Shown here: positions 25,239-37,782 of the stretch, one piece after another
How positions within the stretch are numbered: the first letter of the stretch is position 1
How the letters are laid out: every line of letters starts with the position of its first letter
DNA from: Patellaria atrata CBS 101060
Taxonomy: Eukaryota; Ascomycota; Dothideomycetes; Patellariales; Patellariaceae
Direction: 5' to 3'
Assembly: GCA_010093705.1 (NCBI GenBank)
Contig: MU006098.1
Span: 169,981-233,980 of the forward strand
Length of the DNA stretch: 64,000 nt
Program-made: the position numbers and the translations under genes
Notes under the pieces: model-generated
Database searches by the model: none
Seen by the model: only the letters and a program-made list of their open reading frames with translations
Told to the model about the DNA's origin: nothing

Positions 25239-27789
25239 ATGAGGTCTCTTGGAGATGCTAGGTACAATTTATGAACCCGGTAACGAGAAGTGAACTAACA
25301 TACAACAGACAGTACTGGCCACTCCTCCAAGATATTAAAGACCTCCCGAGTCTCAAAGCTGCTGTGAGGAACTCGGACAGGAGTGATAGTATAACTGTAG
25401 GACTACGGTCGGCATGTTGGAAGGTTTGTACGGCTCTATGAACCTCAAAAATATTATACAGTTTGCTAACCCGACTCAGATATTCTTGCTCTTCGGAGAC
25501 CTTAATCAGTCACTATGGCCTTCCATATTAGCAGATGCGCGATCCTCTTACCTTTCTCTACGATCACATTTCCTCAGAGCTATTGAACATCCTGATGAGA
25601 TAGAGTCAGCTGAAGATCCTTTGAGCGAAAATGATGAGGTGTGATAAAGCCTTCCCTTCCAAAAAGCCATTCGGGCTTGGGTACATTTTCTGACAATGAA
25701 CTAAGACTTGAAAGTCCCCTTGGGTTGCTCTTCGCAAGGACGAGTCTCTACGAGCAGAGATATTCCAAGATGTTGAGCGTTGTATGCCAGAAAATGTCTA
25801 CTTTCGACAACCTTCAACCCAGAATATGCTGCTTGATATCTTATTTGTATTCTGTAAGCTGAATCCAGATGTTGGATACAGACAGGGCATGCACGAGGTA
25901 CTCGCTCCAATATTATGGGTTATTGAGAGGGATGCTATAGATTCCACAAAAGTGAGCAATCAACGTACTGATAACCCAGATAAGTCCTTACTATTGGACG
26001 TCTTCAACGCCGAGTTTATAGAACACGATACTTTCACGCTCTTTGGACTAGTTATGCAGAATGCAAAATCATTTTATCAACCAGGAGACGCCAGCAGACC
26101 GAAAGGTTCTAAACCAGTTTCAACGAATGATTCCCCTATAGTTAAGCGGTGTCACCGTATCTTTGAGGACTATCTGTCCAGTCTAGACCCGGAACTTGCA
26201 GCACACCTGAAGGAAATTGAGGTTGTACCTCAGATCTTCCTCATGTATGTATATACATGCAGATTCCTCATTCTAAAGCTTATCTTCTCTAGGCGATGGA
26301 TCCGCCTCCTATTTGGACGAGAATTCTCGTTTGACGAACTTCTACCGGTCTGGGACATCCTGTTCGCGGAAGATGCTAGTCTCGAGCTCGTAGACCTCAT
26401 CAGTATCTCCATGCTCCTCCGCATCCGCTGGGAATGTAAGTTATGATTTTGATTCGCGTATAGCTCGCTTTTTAACTAACGATTTCCAAATTAGTAATGG
26501 ATGCAGATACTAGCACTGCTCTTACTTTGCTCCTACGTTACTCTGAACCTATAAATCACAAGCCCCGAACATTTGCTGAGGACGCTGTTTATCTCAAACA
26601 CAACCTCAATTTTGATGGAGCTAGCTTCCTTGTCAGAAAATATACAGGCCGTCCACTCCCTCTTGTCAGCCGACTTCAAACTTGTACGTCAACTCCCATG
26701 GCAATCGCAGAATCTCCTCCTCAAACTAGATCTCGTTCACCTTTCGTCTCTCCGTCGAAACTAGTCTCCCAATCAACTAATCTCGAAAGCTTGTTCCAAG
26801 ACACTGCTCGGAATGTTATCGCGCGAGGTGAAAGATGGGGGTTAAACAAGGCTGTCCGTGACGCCGTCGGAGAAGTCCGCAAGAATGTCCAAAGCTTCCA
26901 ATCCGGACGTAGCTCACCAATCACTGTAGGATCTTCGTCAAGGGCTTCATATAGAGATAAGCCCATTATTCGTAGACCTGCGGAGCCCATTGATGGTTTA
27001 CGCAGGGCTACGGCTCTTCAGGAACGCAATAAGGCGCTCGCAAAATTGCTCGAGTCAGCGATATCAGAACTTTGGGATTTTCAAAAAGAGACCGCTGAAG
27101 GGTCCAAAGCGGATGAAGACTCGGTTGCTAAACTCAGCGTCGCAATCGCCAAAGTCCAATTCGTGCAAGTTTACTTAGACGATCCGTCCATCCCCTTGCC
27201 TACCGAAGAGCAGCAACCGGCCAGTACACTGTCAAAAACCACCTCCGTCCCCAAACCTCCAAGTACAGGAGAAGACCCACAGCTTATAATGAACTCGGCT
27301 ACAATCAAACAAATTGAAGGACCAAAGCTTGAGGTCTCAGCTCCGGAACCTGAACCTGCAGAAGTCGAAACTTTCATCAACCAAGCTCTAAGTCCACAAC
27401 CCAACCCGCTACCATCTCCTTCACCTACACCTTCAACCCCTATTCCAACTTCTACTCGCCCCATCACACTAAACCCGCAACCCTCTACTCAAACTCAACC
27501 CCATCAAAAACCTCAGGCTCACCGGAACCGCCCCTCCCTGACAAACCCAACATTCTCCTGGATGCTTGGTTCCGATGAGGACAAACCCGCAGCATTTGCA
27601 GCCGCAGTTCCGCGGAGCTCGTATAGGGATGAGACGAGGAGGGGCAAGGCGTTTTTATTTGGGGAAGAGGAGAGTGAGACCGAGGAAACGAAGGTGAAAG
27701 GTAAGACGAGGAGGGGTTCGAAGGAGAAGCCTAAGGAAATGAAGAGAGCGGAGGTGATCAAGCTTAATGAGATGGGTGGAGAGGGATGA
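25239..27789 (+). CDS. TBC-domain Rab GTPase-activating protein, TBC1D5-like
   Basis: Six exons: 25239-25261, 25309-25423, 25480-25638, 25715-26244, 26293-26435 and 26495-27789, giving 754 residues in one frame. The tiny first exon (MRSLGDA) was chosen because it joins in frame to RQYWPLLQDIK and GLRSACWK, the N-terminal part of the TBC fold. The arginine-finger motif IxxDxxR is IFQDVER, and the glutamine-finger motif YxQ is YRQGMHE; both are intact, so GAP activity is expected. WDILFAED and the helices after it complete the domain at about residue 330. The C-terminal half is Pro/Ser-rich and probably disordered. In animals, TBC1D5 acts on Rab7 with retromer; that role here is inference. The m-AAA gene follows 408 bp downstream on the same strand. 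Confidence 0.92.
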
Positions 27790-28197
27790 TATGGGTAGGA
27801 TGTATAATTGTTACGGTTGGGGAGCATGGCGAGGTGGGTAGAGATAGAGAAGATGGAAGACACAGGTATTCTTAAGAGAGCAGAATCAGACACAGAATGA
27901 ATGCAAGTAAAGAGATATTAGCTTACAGTATAACACTTCATTTGTGTTGTGTAAATATTGCAAACCTTTTTATCATTTCTCTTTTCACGGTGAAGTCAAA
28001 TGCCAAGAGTCGCGGGCAAAAGAGTTCCGAGGCTAGACAAATCTCAGCATCATGAACATCTGATGACAGATCTAGGTCGCGATATTGCGAAGCTCCACGA
28101 AATTCACCTTTCCTACCATCTATCATCTCCGTCAACCACTTCAAGGAGTTGGAAGGTAAGTGCTCCAACTCTGAACCAGAAGTTCCATATCTCCGTC
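27790..28197. promoter_or_regulatory. Intergenic region upstream of the m-AAA gene
   Basis: It holds the TBC terminator region and the m-AAA promoter. A frame in phase with the m-AAA gene is open back to an ATG at 28000, but the added 66 residues do not look like a mitochondrial presequence. I therefore treat this stretch as leader. Confidence 0.45.
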
Positions 28198-31038
28198 ATG
28201 ACAAGTATACTGCGGCAATCGTCCTATCTTGCACAAGCTGCACGCCTTTCGATCAATTCTACCTCCCGAGCATACCGCAACCCGCATCGATATCTATCTT
28301 CACTACCTAGATATACATACGCCTATCAACGGAGGAGATACGCGACACTTCAGCCTGATAATCCGAAGAAGCCTAATTATAATAAATCGGGTCAGGGTAA
28401 AGATGATGGGAAGCGGTTAGATGGACAAACGGGGAAACCACCTGCTGAATCCCAGAATGCGAGTGATCAAAATTCATCAAAGTCATCAACTCCAAATAAT
28501 GAGCAAGATGGTGCAAGGAAGGAGGAAGAAAAACCCCAGACTTCGCCGTTGACGCAAAAAGAACAAGAAGCAATTGATAGCTTATTAAACAGGCTGACCA
28601 AAGGGATGTCCGAATCACAGGCAGAGGACATAAGGAAGGCATTCAAGGCGTTACAGAAAGAGGGGATACCGCAAGAATTACGAGAGATTATGGACAGTCT
28701 GGAAAAGGGCGGGAAATTAGATCTCTCGACCGCTGCAAAAATAGTACGGCTAACATCACAACTGGCGAGACGAGCAGCACACCTTCAGGCCTATGGGAAG
28801 GTCTATGGGAAGGATTCACCACCGGAGAAAGATGATCCTCAGCAAAAGAGCGGCGCTCATGACCCTGGCCCTCAAGACCAGAAGGAGAAACAGAAGGAAA
28901 AGGAAAGGGATGGCTTCCAAGTTGGTGGCGAAGTTAAACTCGATACTGGAACCTTTCTCATGTCTGCTTTTCTAACCTATCTCTTTTACCGTATGGTCTT
29001 CCCGGGTGAGAACTCTAAGGAAATAACGTGGCAAGAGTTTAGGAATACATTCTTGGACAAGGGACTCGTAGACAAGATTGTAGTTATCAACGAGAATAAG
29101 GCTAGGGTGCATCTACATAGAGAAGCTGTTGCTTCTACTTACCCTGATTCTCCAGCGGCTCATAGTAATTTCTTCTACTACTTCACGATAGGGTCAGTGG
29201 AGGCATTCGAGCGAAAGCTTGATGAAGCACAGAACGATTTGGCTATTCCTTCAGCGGAAAGGATACCCGTCGCATACTCTAATGAAACTTCTTGGGCTGG
29301 TGTACTACTCTCCTTCGGGCCAACTCTGCTAGTTTTGGGTTCAATAATATGGCTATCAAGACGAGCTGCGTCTGGTGGTGGTGGTGCAGGAGGCGGCATA
29401 TTCAGTATTGGCAAGAGTAGAGCAAAAAAGTTTAATCATGAGACCGACGTCAAGGTTAAATTTTCGGATGTTGCTGGCATGGACGAAGCAAAGGTTGAGA
29501 TCATGGAATTCGTTAGTTTTTTAAAGGAGCCCGGCGTCTATCAAAAACTTGGTGCAAAAATCCCTCGTGGCGCTATTCTCTCAGGACCACCTGGAACTGG
29601 TAAGACTTTATTGGCGAAGGCGACTGCAGGCGAGTCGGGAGTACCATTCTTCAGCGTCAGCGGCTCAGAATTCGTGGAAATGTTCGTTGGTGTAGGTCCT
29701 TCCAGAGTGCGGGATCTATTCGCCAACGCTAGGAAAAACACTCCCTGCATCATCTTCATCGATGAAATTGACGCTATCGGTAAGTCGAGAGCAAAACAAA
29801 ATTTCGGCGGTGGCAATGATGAACGGGAGAGCACGCTCAATCAGATCCTGACCGAGATGGACGGGTTTAATACTTCGGAACAGGTTGTCGTGCTTGCGGG
29901 TACCAATAGACCTGATGTTCTTGACAAAGCTCTAATGCGGCCTGGGCGCTTCGACAGACATATCTCAATTGATAAACCTACCATGGATGGACGTAAACAG
30001 ATCTTCGGCGTCCATTTGAAAAAGATCGTTACCAACGAGGATATCGAGCACTTGAAAGGCCGTCTGGCAGCACTTACCCCTGGCTTCTCCGGTGCGGACA
30101 TCGCCAACTGCGTTAATGAAGCCGCACTAATAGGTAAAAACAGCCCCTTTCCCCTCAATCATCCCATCAATAAGAGTGTGTCCCGCTAACGTCATTACAC
30201 AGCTGCCCGCAACAAAGCAGAGTCAGTTCAAATGACCCATTTCGAGCAAGCCATCGAACGCGTAATAGGCGGTCTCGAAAAGAAATCCTTAGTCCTCAAC
30301 CCCGAAGAAAAGAAAACAGTCGCCTACCACGAAGCCGGCCACGCAATCTGCGGTTGGTACTTCAAATACGCCGACCCACTCCTAAAAGTCAGCATCATCC
30401 CGCGCGGTCAAGGCGCTTTAGGGTACGCTCAATACCTCCCATCAGGCGACACGTATCTCATGAACGTGAACCAACTCATGGACCGCATGGCCATGACGCT
30501 CGGCGGGAGAGTATCGGAGGAACTTCACTTCGACACAGTGACATCTGGCGCCTCGGACGATTTCAACAAAGTAACTCGCATGGCGACGGCAATGGTCACA
30601 AAATGGGGCATGAGCCGCAAGATCGGCTATCTCTACTTCGAAGATGACACCAATCAGCAGCTGCACAAGCCCTTCAGCGAGGCGACCGCGCAGAACATTG
30701 ACTCCGAGGTCCGCCGCATCGTCGACGAGGCGTACAAGCAGTGCAAGGATCTCCTCACAGAGAAGAAAAAGGAAATTGGCATCGTGGCTGAGGAGTTGTT
30801 GAGTAAAGAGATGTTGACCAGAGATGATCTCGTCAGGTTACTGGGCGAGAGGCCGTTCGACGATAAAGGCGATTTTAGCAAGTATTTTGGTAGTAAGGGG
30901 GATAGAGAGGGGGTTACGGATCCGCCGGGTCCGCCTGTTGCGACGGATTTTCCGAAGCCGAATGAGGGTGATCGGCCTGTTGGTCCTGTGGGACCTGTAG
31001 CCCCGACTGCGACAAAGAGGGTTGAAGATGTGCGGTAG
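28198..31038 (+). CDS. Mitochondrial m-AAA protease (Yta12/Afg3/MAP-1 type)
   Basis: ATP-dependent FtsH-type zinc metalloprotease of the inner mitochondrial membrane, facing the matrix; it degrades misfolded membrane proteins and matures some imported ones. Exons 28198-30133 and 30203-31038 give 923 residues. The ATG at 28198 opens an Arg/Ser-rich presequence ([20 protein letters not shown]). Two membrane segments lie at about 245-268 and 365-388. Walker A GPPGTGKT begins near 463, Walker B IIFIDEID near 518, and an RPGRFDR element of the second region of homology follows. The metal site HEAGH is at about 688-692. A Lys/Glu/Gln-rich disordered stretch follows the presequence. The length fits filamentous-fungal m-AAA subunits. 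Whether it is the Yta12 or the Afg3 paralogue needs a tree. Confidence 0.95.
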
Positions 31039-31881
31039 TTAGGCTGTGGGGAAAGAGTATTGGATTTTGCATTTCAAGGAGCAGTTGGAGGTGTTTTTTT
31101 TTTCACTTTTTCTCAACATGGATATACTGCATGGAATCCTCGCTCTAGACCCACGGGGGTTAAAAAGGTTGTAGATATTTTTGTATTTCTAGCGCCCGTG
31201 CTTGTAAAATATATATACTATCTGTCACATGGGGGTTGAGGTTTAGTCTAAGGGTCCCGTTTGCTACTGTGCGTTATATTGAACTGATGATGTATGGTAT
31301 GAATAACTGGTACTGGTACGGTATATTCGTCTAGAAGACTGCAAGGGAGAGACTCGGGATACGCGCATAAAAGACCGAATACCTCCTAATTGTACGCGTG
31401 TACATTTAGTAGTGTCCCATAAGCGAGTAAAAGAGCCCGAATGACTGAGTGGACACTTTGCTAGCCCTGTACTGTACAGTACATAACGATATCAGAGTTG
31501 TGTTCTGTACGATTTAGTTTTGTCACATGACAGAGTCAGAGACCTCTTCAGGAGAAAGTAGGCCGTCTCGTAGTAAGTGTAGTCAACTTCCTATACCGTA
31601 TACTGACCAACTCCGTCAGGTGACGGTACTTATCAAAAGGAGTTATGCCGGGGAAGGGTGATCTCGATACCGATAGCAGCAACCACAACTCTCATCACTA
31701 ACATCGTTATGACCGGGATAAATCAAACCCAAGCACTCGCAATAACAGTTTCTATCGTATTCATACGCACTCATAATTCCATTCCTCATTATCGCTATAA
31801 TCACAACCCACAACCACGTGCCCAAAGCTCAAACTCAAATCCAAAACCCCTTCCTCTCTTCAACTCACAAATGCACCACTA
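31039..31881. other. Convergent spacer, m-AAA and Ark/Prk 3' ends
   Basis: 3' flanks of two genes that face each other. It contains a T-run near 31097 and a palindromic CTGTACTGTACAGTACAT at 31468-31485. No gene is supported. Confidence 0.5.
31468..31485. repeat. Palindrome of the TACTGTACAGTA family
   Basis: CTGTACTGTACAGTACAT: the central TACTGTACAGTA is a perfect inverted repeat. Confidence 0.9.
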
Positions 31882-34800
31882 TCAAAGATCTCTAACCTGG
31901 CCCCTCCCGCTCAAATCCGCTTCTACCATCTCCAACCCACTGAGACTCGGATACCTCTTGCTGAAATTCTCTTCCCAGTCTTCTCCATTCGCTGCATCCT
32001 GCCCTCCCGCCCCTAATTTAGGTCTTGTAGATGAAGTCGAAGACCGGGATTGGATCTGCGGTTGCTGATCGGCTAGCCCAGTCCTCAGGACCTTCGGTTT
32101 GGATGGTACGGAGGGCCGGGAACCAGTCCGCTGAATCGGTGGCGCGGATGCTGATGGAATGGGCACTGAAATCGGTGCTACTGTTGACACCATCGGGACG
32201 GGTTGTTGTCTCGGTTTCGGATAAGCGAGATCCGGTCGTGCGGTTGGAGTGACTGGTTTTCTCGCTATAGCAGGCGGATTTGAACGGGTTTTTGTCAGGG
32301 GTTCCATATCCCTCGGAGACACGGGGTTGGTGTACTGCCCGTAGCCCTCCGCGGTACGTTTAACGGGAGACGCTTGGCTGTCGTCTAAGAGGGATTTGAC
32401 TCTGTTCTGGATTGTTGAAGCTCGGGTAATGCCTGAGGTGTTAATTTTGCCTCCTCGGCCGCTATCCCCTTGTTCCACAAACCGCCTTCGGTATTCTGCC
32501 GCGGCCTCTGCGACCCTCTTCTCTTCTTGTGATAACCGCCGTCTTTCCAATTCACGTTTGACCTCAGGTGGTAAGTCCTCGGTCTCGTCGATAGCGTTTT
32601 CCGAGTCTGCGGTAGCTTCTGATCCAGCAATAGGTGTAAGAGGATGTTGAGGTTGTGGTTCGTACAGAGGGCTAGGTGTTCGTGCTTCGTTGCCTTCAAA
32701 GCGACGGAAAGCATCACCAAATTTACCTGCGAGGATGTTTTTGGTTCCAGAAAGTGATATGGATGGTAAACTTGTCCGTTTACTATGTTTGCTTCCGCCA
32801 CTGATCCGACGGTCTTTCTTTTTAATTGGATCTTCACTCTCCATCGCTCGTAAGAACTCGACATTGTCAGAGATGTTCTTGTCTTCCAGCTCCAAATCAT
32901 GATCTGCAGAAGGCGAAGGTATTGGTTTACTAGGCTTACTAATTCCTTCGGTTGCTGATCTTGACGCAGAGGAAGCTTCCCTATCTCGTAGGTAATCTAT
33001 ATTAGACTCGAGATAAACACTTGCTGGACGCGGTCTTGCATTTGCGGATTTCGATCGATGGATCGCATCATCAATATCGAGAGCTGATGGACGTCGACCT
33101 TCTAAAGACGGTCTCGAGGATGCAGGAGATTTAGGTACGGTTACAGTCACCAGGTTAGACTGTGATCGTTGCAGTTCCAAATGCTTTGGTCGCTGGAGCA
33201 GAGAAGGTGCGCTTGTTCGGGACGTTTCAACCGTTCGCGGTTGACTATGAGCTCTCTGATGGGTTGTTGCCGATGTGGTTGCGAAATGGTGACCTTGTGG
33301 GTTGGTCGACTCTTCCCGTCTCTTTAACGGCTTGGGTGATGATGTTCGGGAAGTCATGGTCCCTGTTGATACCATCGTAGTTCTTTGTGGGGTGGGTTGG
33401 TGAATCAAGGAAGGTTGTGGTTGTGAAACAGGATCTCTCCTAGGTTCAATGGGCATGGTCCTCTTGACTGATGCCGATCTAGATACTGTCGTCGAGGGGA
33501 GATTATTCAGTAGAGACTTTGCACTTGTTGCCGATGTTGTTTTAGTTAGTGAGGGTTGAGCGAAAGCTTCATCAGCAAGCACTTCAGTGACTTTCTTGTT
33601 CAAGGCTTCCTGTTTAGGGTCTATTGGGGATGTCTTTTCGAACTGGAATTTAGCCCCACGGTCGTGCAGTAAAGAGAACTCGTCTAAAGAAGGGAATTTT
33701 GCAGATAGTTCATCAACTGCAGCGATTCTTATGGGTGCTGAAGTTGAATCAAGCGCGGCGAATGGATCGTTGCTGGTCCCTCTTGCTGGAGAGGGGCTTG
33801 GTTTTGTTGAGGCTGACTGTTGTGCTGGCGCCGTGGGCCTCCCGCGTCGCATAGGTACTATATCTGGAATTTCTTGAGTGACCGGCGGTGAAGGCGATTT
33901 TTGTATGCTAACTATCGGGGGCGGTGATGCTACCTGGGGATCGGGGGATGGTAGTTTTTCGTTCCGCCTAGCCTCAGATTGCGTGCGATTTGAATAGATC
34001 TAAAAGGGTTAGCTACAGCTCTAATACTGTAATATAATACATACATCTTTGATTGGGACCGGAGTGTTCCGCATCGAGCAGGCTTCCCGTATGACTTGGT
34101 AGATATTCGGTCTTAGTTGTGGATTTTCTCTCAACATAGATCCTGGCAAGAATAAGTTTTATCTTTGTTTTCGGAGATAAAGATGTACCTATAAGTTTCT
34201 TAATTCGATTCGTAAAGGCGGGATATGCGGGAAATTTAAATGTTGCGGTAAGAATAGCCATTTGCCCAACTTCCTCAAATGGTGTTGTATAGTAGCACAG
34301 TTTGTACAACAGAACCCCAAGTGCCCAAATATCACTCTTTTCGTCGATGGGTTGTTTTCTGTATACATCTATCATCTCTGGACTCCTATATTGCATTGTC
34401 GTATGGCGCTGAACATCGTCCTCGATAAGTCGTCCTTCTGCTGCAGTTGTAGCTGCCGGCCGTGGAGGAGCCGTAGAGCCAAAATCACAGAGTTTATATA
34501 CTCTAGAGGATCCGGATGTAGATATCAGGACATTTTCAACCTTTAAATCGCGATGCAGAAGAGGGGGCTTCAGATAGTGCATACACGCTACACCTTCCGC
34601 CACATCAGCAAAGATGTGGAGGATCTCTGGCTCAGTGAGACGATGCTGTAATCGAGTATTCATGAAGTCAATTAGTCCTCCACCTGCGCAATATTCCATC
34701 AATAGGAAAACCTCGTACCCGCCGCCTTTCAATTGTGATGCGTGTGAGTCGATGTATGTAACAATATGGCGGTGGCCTTTGAGCTTCTTCATGGTCTCAA

Positions 34801-35086
34801 CTTCAGTTCTCATATTTGCCAAAGCATCTTTATCAGGTACAGCAACCCTCTTGAGCACCGCGACATCCGTCTTATCCCCAGATTTCGAGGGGACCCTGAC
34901 GATATAGACATGAGCAAAGCCTCCCTCAGAAAGGTATTTTTCTATGACGACCCTATGGTTACCGACCTGGACTTTGGTACCAGGTAGAAAGGTTCCCGCT
35001 GGGGCATCGGACACTCCTGCAACTGGAGTACGGAAAGCAGGACTTCGGTGGGAGGAAGTTGATGGGGGGTTGAAGGAGGACGCCAT
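31882..35086 (-). CDS. Ark1/Prk1-family serine/threonine kinase
   Basis: Actin-patch regulating kinase of the NAK family (yeast Ark1/Prk1/Akl1, animal AAK1/GAK), which phosphorylates endocytic coat proteins to drive patch turnover. Exons 35086-34189, 34142-34045 and 33999-31882 give 1037 residues. The kinase domain spans about 45-320: Gly-rich loop SEGGFAHVY, K79 in VAVLKRV, catalytic HRDLKVEN (178-185), DFG (201-203) and RSPEMID. The small second exon encodes MLRENPQLRPNIYQVIREAC, the hallmark end of NAK kinase domains, which fixes both splice junctions. The rest is a long Ser/Pro-rich disordered tail with PxxP stretches, expected to bind SH3 proteins such as Abp1 (inference). All catalytic residues are present. 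Confidence 0.93.
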
Positions 35087-36273
35087 GGTGGGTAATTTTG
35101 GAGGTATTCTGCTGAATGCAGTGGAGTGAGACGTTTGACTACGTATTATACATTGAATATTGTAGCCTAGACTGGAAGGTAGAGGTAGGTCTGGCTATAA
35201 CAGTAAGATGGTGAGGAATGACGGTACGTAGACTTGAGGCAGCCGTTGAATAAATGTGTAGTCTTTGAGGTTCGGCTCCTGTAAAGGTACTATCGGGAGA
35301 TCTACAGCTGTAAACCAATCAGAAGACCGAGTGAGCTTGACTTTCCGATCTAGGCGAGTTGGAAAATACAAAACACTGTCGTGGTTGTCATATAACATTC
35401 TTATAATACAGGCTACTCTTTTCTAAGTATGAATGCTCATTCGTTACTAATAACGCTCTACAAAGTACTGCAGACGTTCTTAGTACGATCTCTGAGAGGT
35501 TGGATATATCGTTCACGACACATACCCATTCAGTGTGAGGGATATCGTGTTATGCTCACTTGCTCCTTAAACTACTTCCGTATATGGAATATAAAATCTT
35601 TCTGGGTGAGCTTTCACGTTAGAGTTATTTTTTCTTACTTCATGGGTTCATTCCAGATTGGACAAACATACACAAAATTCGCAGTGGAATCACTACTGTA
35701 GAACTACGACTATATGCAAGACGCCATCGTCCTATTAGTTTTGGCTGCTCCATCAATAGTTCCAACCTCCAGCCCCAATCAGACCCCAACGCCTCCTTGC
35801 TCCTATCTAAGCTGCTGTTTTGTTCTATGTCTAAGGTGCAGGAGACCCTAGTAACGCGGATAGACAGATTCATTACTTAGCCCTGGGAATAGAGCCTACA
35901 ACGTCATGGAGCATAGACTTTCAAGATGAATACCAGGAAAAGCTTATAACAAAATTGAAAGAGCATTGAGTGCGAGCTTCTATTCTGTAGGATGGAATTC
36001 TTTGAATATCGAAAATAAAGTGGCTTGAATATTTTTCAAAATACTTACTGATGTCAGTGAAGCATTATAGTCTAACAGCTTTCTAGACCACGGAGTTTCG
36101 ACAGAACCGGAAAGCAGCAAACAATCTTCAAACGGACTTTCGGTATGCGCTTATGAGCCACGGTGCTTGCGGACAAATTCCTATCTGTGTAACTTCGCAA
36201 GATCGGCCTTGCTGTAAAAGGGTATTAATATATATGATCGCCGTGAATACACTGCGATAACGATGAGAAGCAG

Positions 36274-36293
36274 TTGTACTGTACTGTACAGTG
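36274..36293. repeat. Palindrome of the TACTGTACAGTA family
   Basis: GTTGTACTGTACTGTACAGT, in the divergent spacer upstream of the Ark/Prk and Grr1 genes. Confidence 0.85.
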
Positions 36294-37035
36294 ACGATCT
36301 CCCAACAAAATAAATAGCCCAGTAAAACAATCTAGAAAAATCGGTATTGCGGTCGCTAGCAAGACCGATGGTAACGCTGCTTGTAATTTGGTTTTGCATG
36401 TGGTATAGAACTTTTCGGTATGAGGTTGAGGTCCTCCATATGGGGAGAGAGAAGTACCTATCTGCAAGAGAAGACACGATAATCGTAAGGATATTTGTTT
36501 AATTAGTCATCGACTTCATCGTACGCAAGATTGCCTGCACGAGGTCATTCTTAAAAATATGACACTTTGTAAGCTCTGAAAAGCCGCGAATCCAAATCGT
36601 AATGTAAGCGCCATGTTGAAAGTCATGTCCAATGATTCCATGTGTGATGAGATGTGTAGCCGGCGGTCAGGACGGGAGTATAAGTTACTAAATGACTAAA
36701 AACTTGATCAAGGAAGCAGCCCAGAGTTTGAAGTTTGGAGTGTTGTTCGTCCTTCCGTATATCTGGTGTTGTATGGTGCTGGGAGCTCACTGGGCTCCCA
36801 TCTTTAGGGACCCCTTGGTACCTCACAGTCCTTCGCTGTATCTGAAGTCCCGGTACGGCTGTCGGCTGCTATCCTGCTGTGCCTAACAGCTCACCGAAGC
36901 GAGAAGGTGGCACGTACGGAGTATGTAGTCCAAAGTAAATATAGTCGCGTCTACTACTTAAAGGTATGAAGTACCTTAGCATCCATCTGTTTTGTACGAG
37001 TGTTATGTAGAAACTACACACCGCAGAGCTTTTAT

Positions 37036-37053
37036 TGTACTGTACAGTACGGC
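37036..37053. repeat. Palindrome of the TACTGTACAGTA family
   Basis: TTGTACTGTACAGTACGG: GTACTGTACAGTAC is a 14-base perfect palindrome, 730 bases before the Grr1 start. Confidence 0.9.
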
Positions 37054-37782
37054 AGGATCTTCCAAAACTTACCTTACTTGTTCCTGGGCAGAAACAGTAG
37101 TGGAGGAGACTACGGCACCAACGGTATGGTATGATAGGTATCAGGTCCCCGTCACACTACGGCCCTATCATTTGGACAAGACCCCTTCAAGATACTCTTT
37201 GGTCTTACTCCAAGTTCTTCTCATTCCATTCCTCTGCATCTTGATATATTTAATCAGTCTATTCCTCAATCTCCCGCTGGGCTTTACCTCAGGGACCGGA
37301 CGGGTTGTTTTGTGCTGAAACTTCCCGCTTCTGACGCACCTCCCACATGTGGATACACGCTGCCTTATGTCACAAGGCTTGACATCGTCACTACCTCTAT
37401 TTACAACGCATTCACAACTGAACAGTGACCTTATCTTCCCGACCAACAATAGCAAATTTTATACAAACGAATTCTGCTATTGTCAATAGGTAAGCTCCAC
37501 ATCTCCAGGCAACACTCCGCAAAAAGGATCTCTCTCATGTAAACTCTCTCCAACTATCTCCAACTATCAACCCTCGTTCTTCTGTACCTCGAGATACTCG
37601 AGCACGGCATCATGCTGACTATTCTATTTAAACAGTTGGAACTTGAACGATCCGGTCAATTGCGGCCTCGTCAGGCTCCTCCTCTCATCTTACAATCACG
37701 CCTTAATCCACCGACCAGCTTACCGAACCGAGCTGTTAAACAGCCTAACAACAGTCTTCTCCGATCAATATTCAAACAAAAT

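Larger units (their letters stand above)
35087..37782. other. Divergent spacer between Ark/Prk and Grr1 genes
   Basis: A 2.7-kb promoter region shared by two genes pointing apart. It has two strong palindromes of the GTACTGTACAGTAC type (36274-36293 and 37036-37053). An ATG at 37612 is in frame with Grr1, but its 57 extra residues lack similarity to known Grr1 starts, so this part is read as leader. No other gene seen. Confidence 0.5.

Noticed and set aside
28000-28197. In-frame ATG upstream giving a longer m-AAA protease
   Set aside because: The extra 66 residues are not presequence-like, whereas the ATG at 28198 starts a typical Arg/Ser-rich mitochondrial targeting sequence.
37612-37782. 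Longer Grr1 start
   Set aside because: The added residues have no Grr1-like features; MSRSRSRHRQ at 37783 fits better. Not excluded by the sequence alone.
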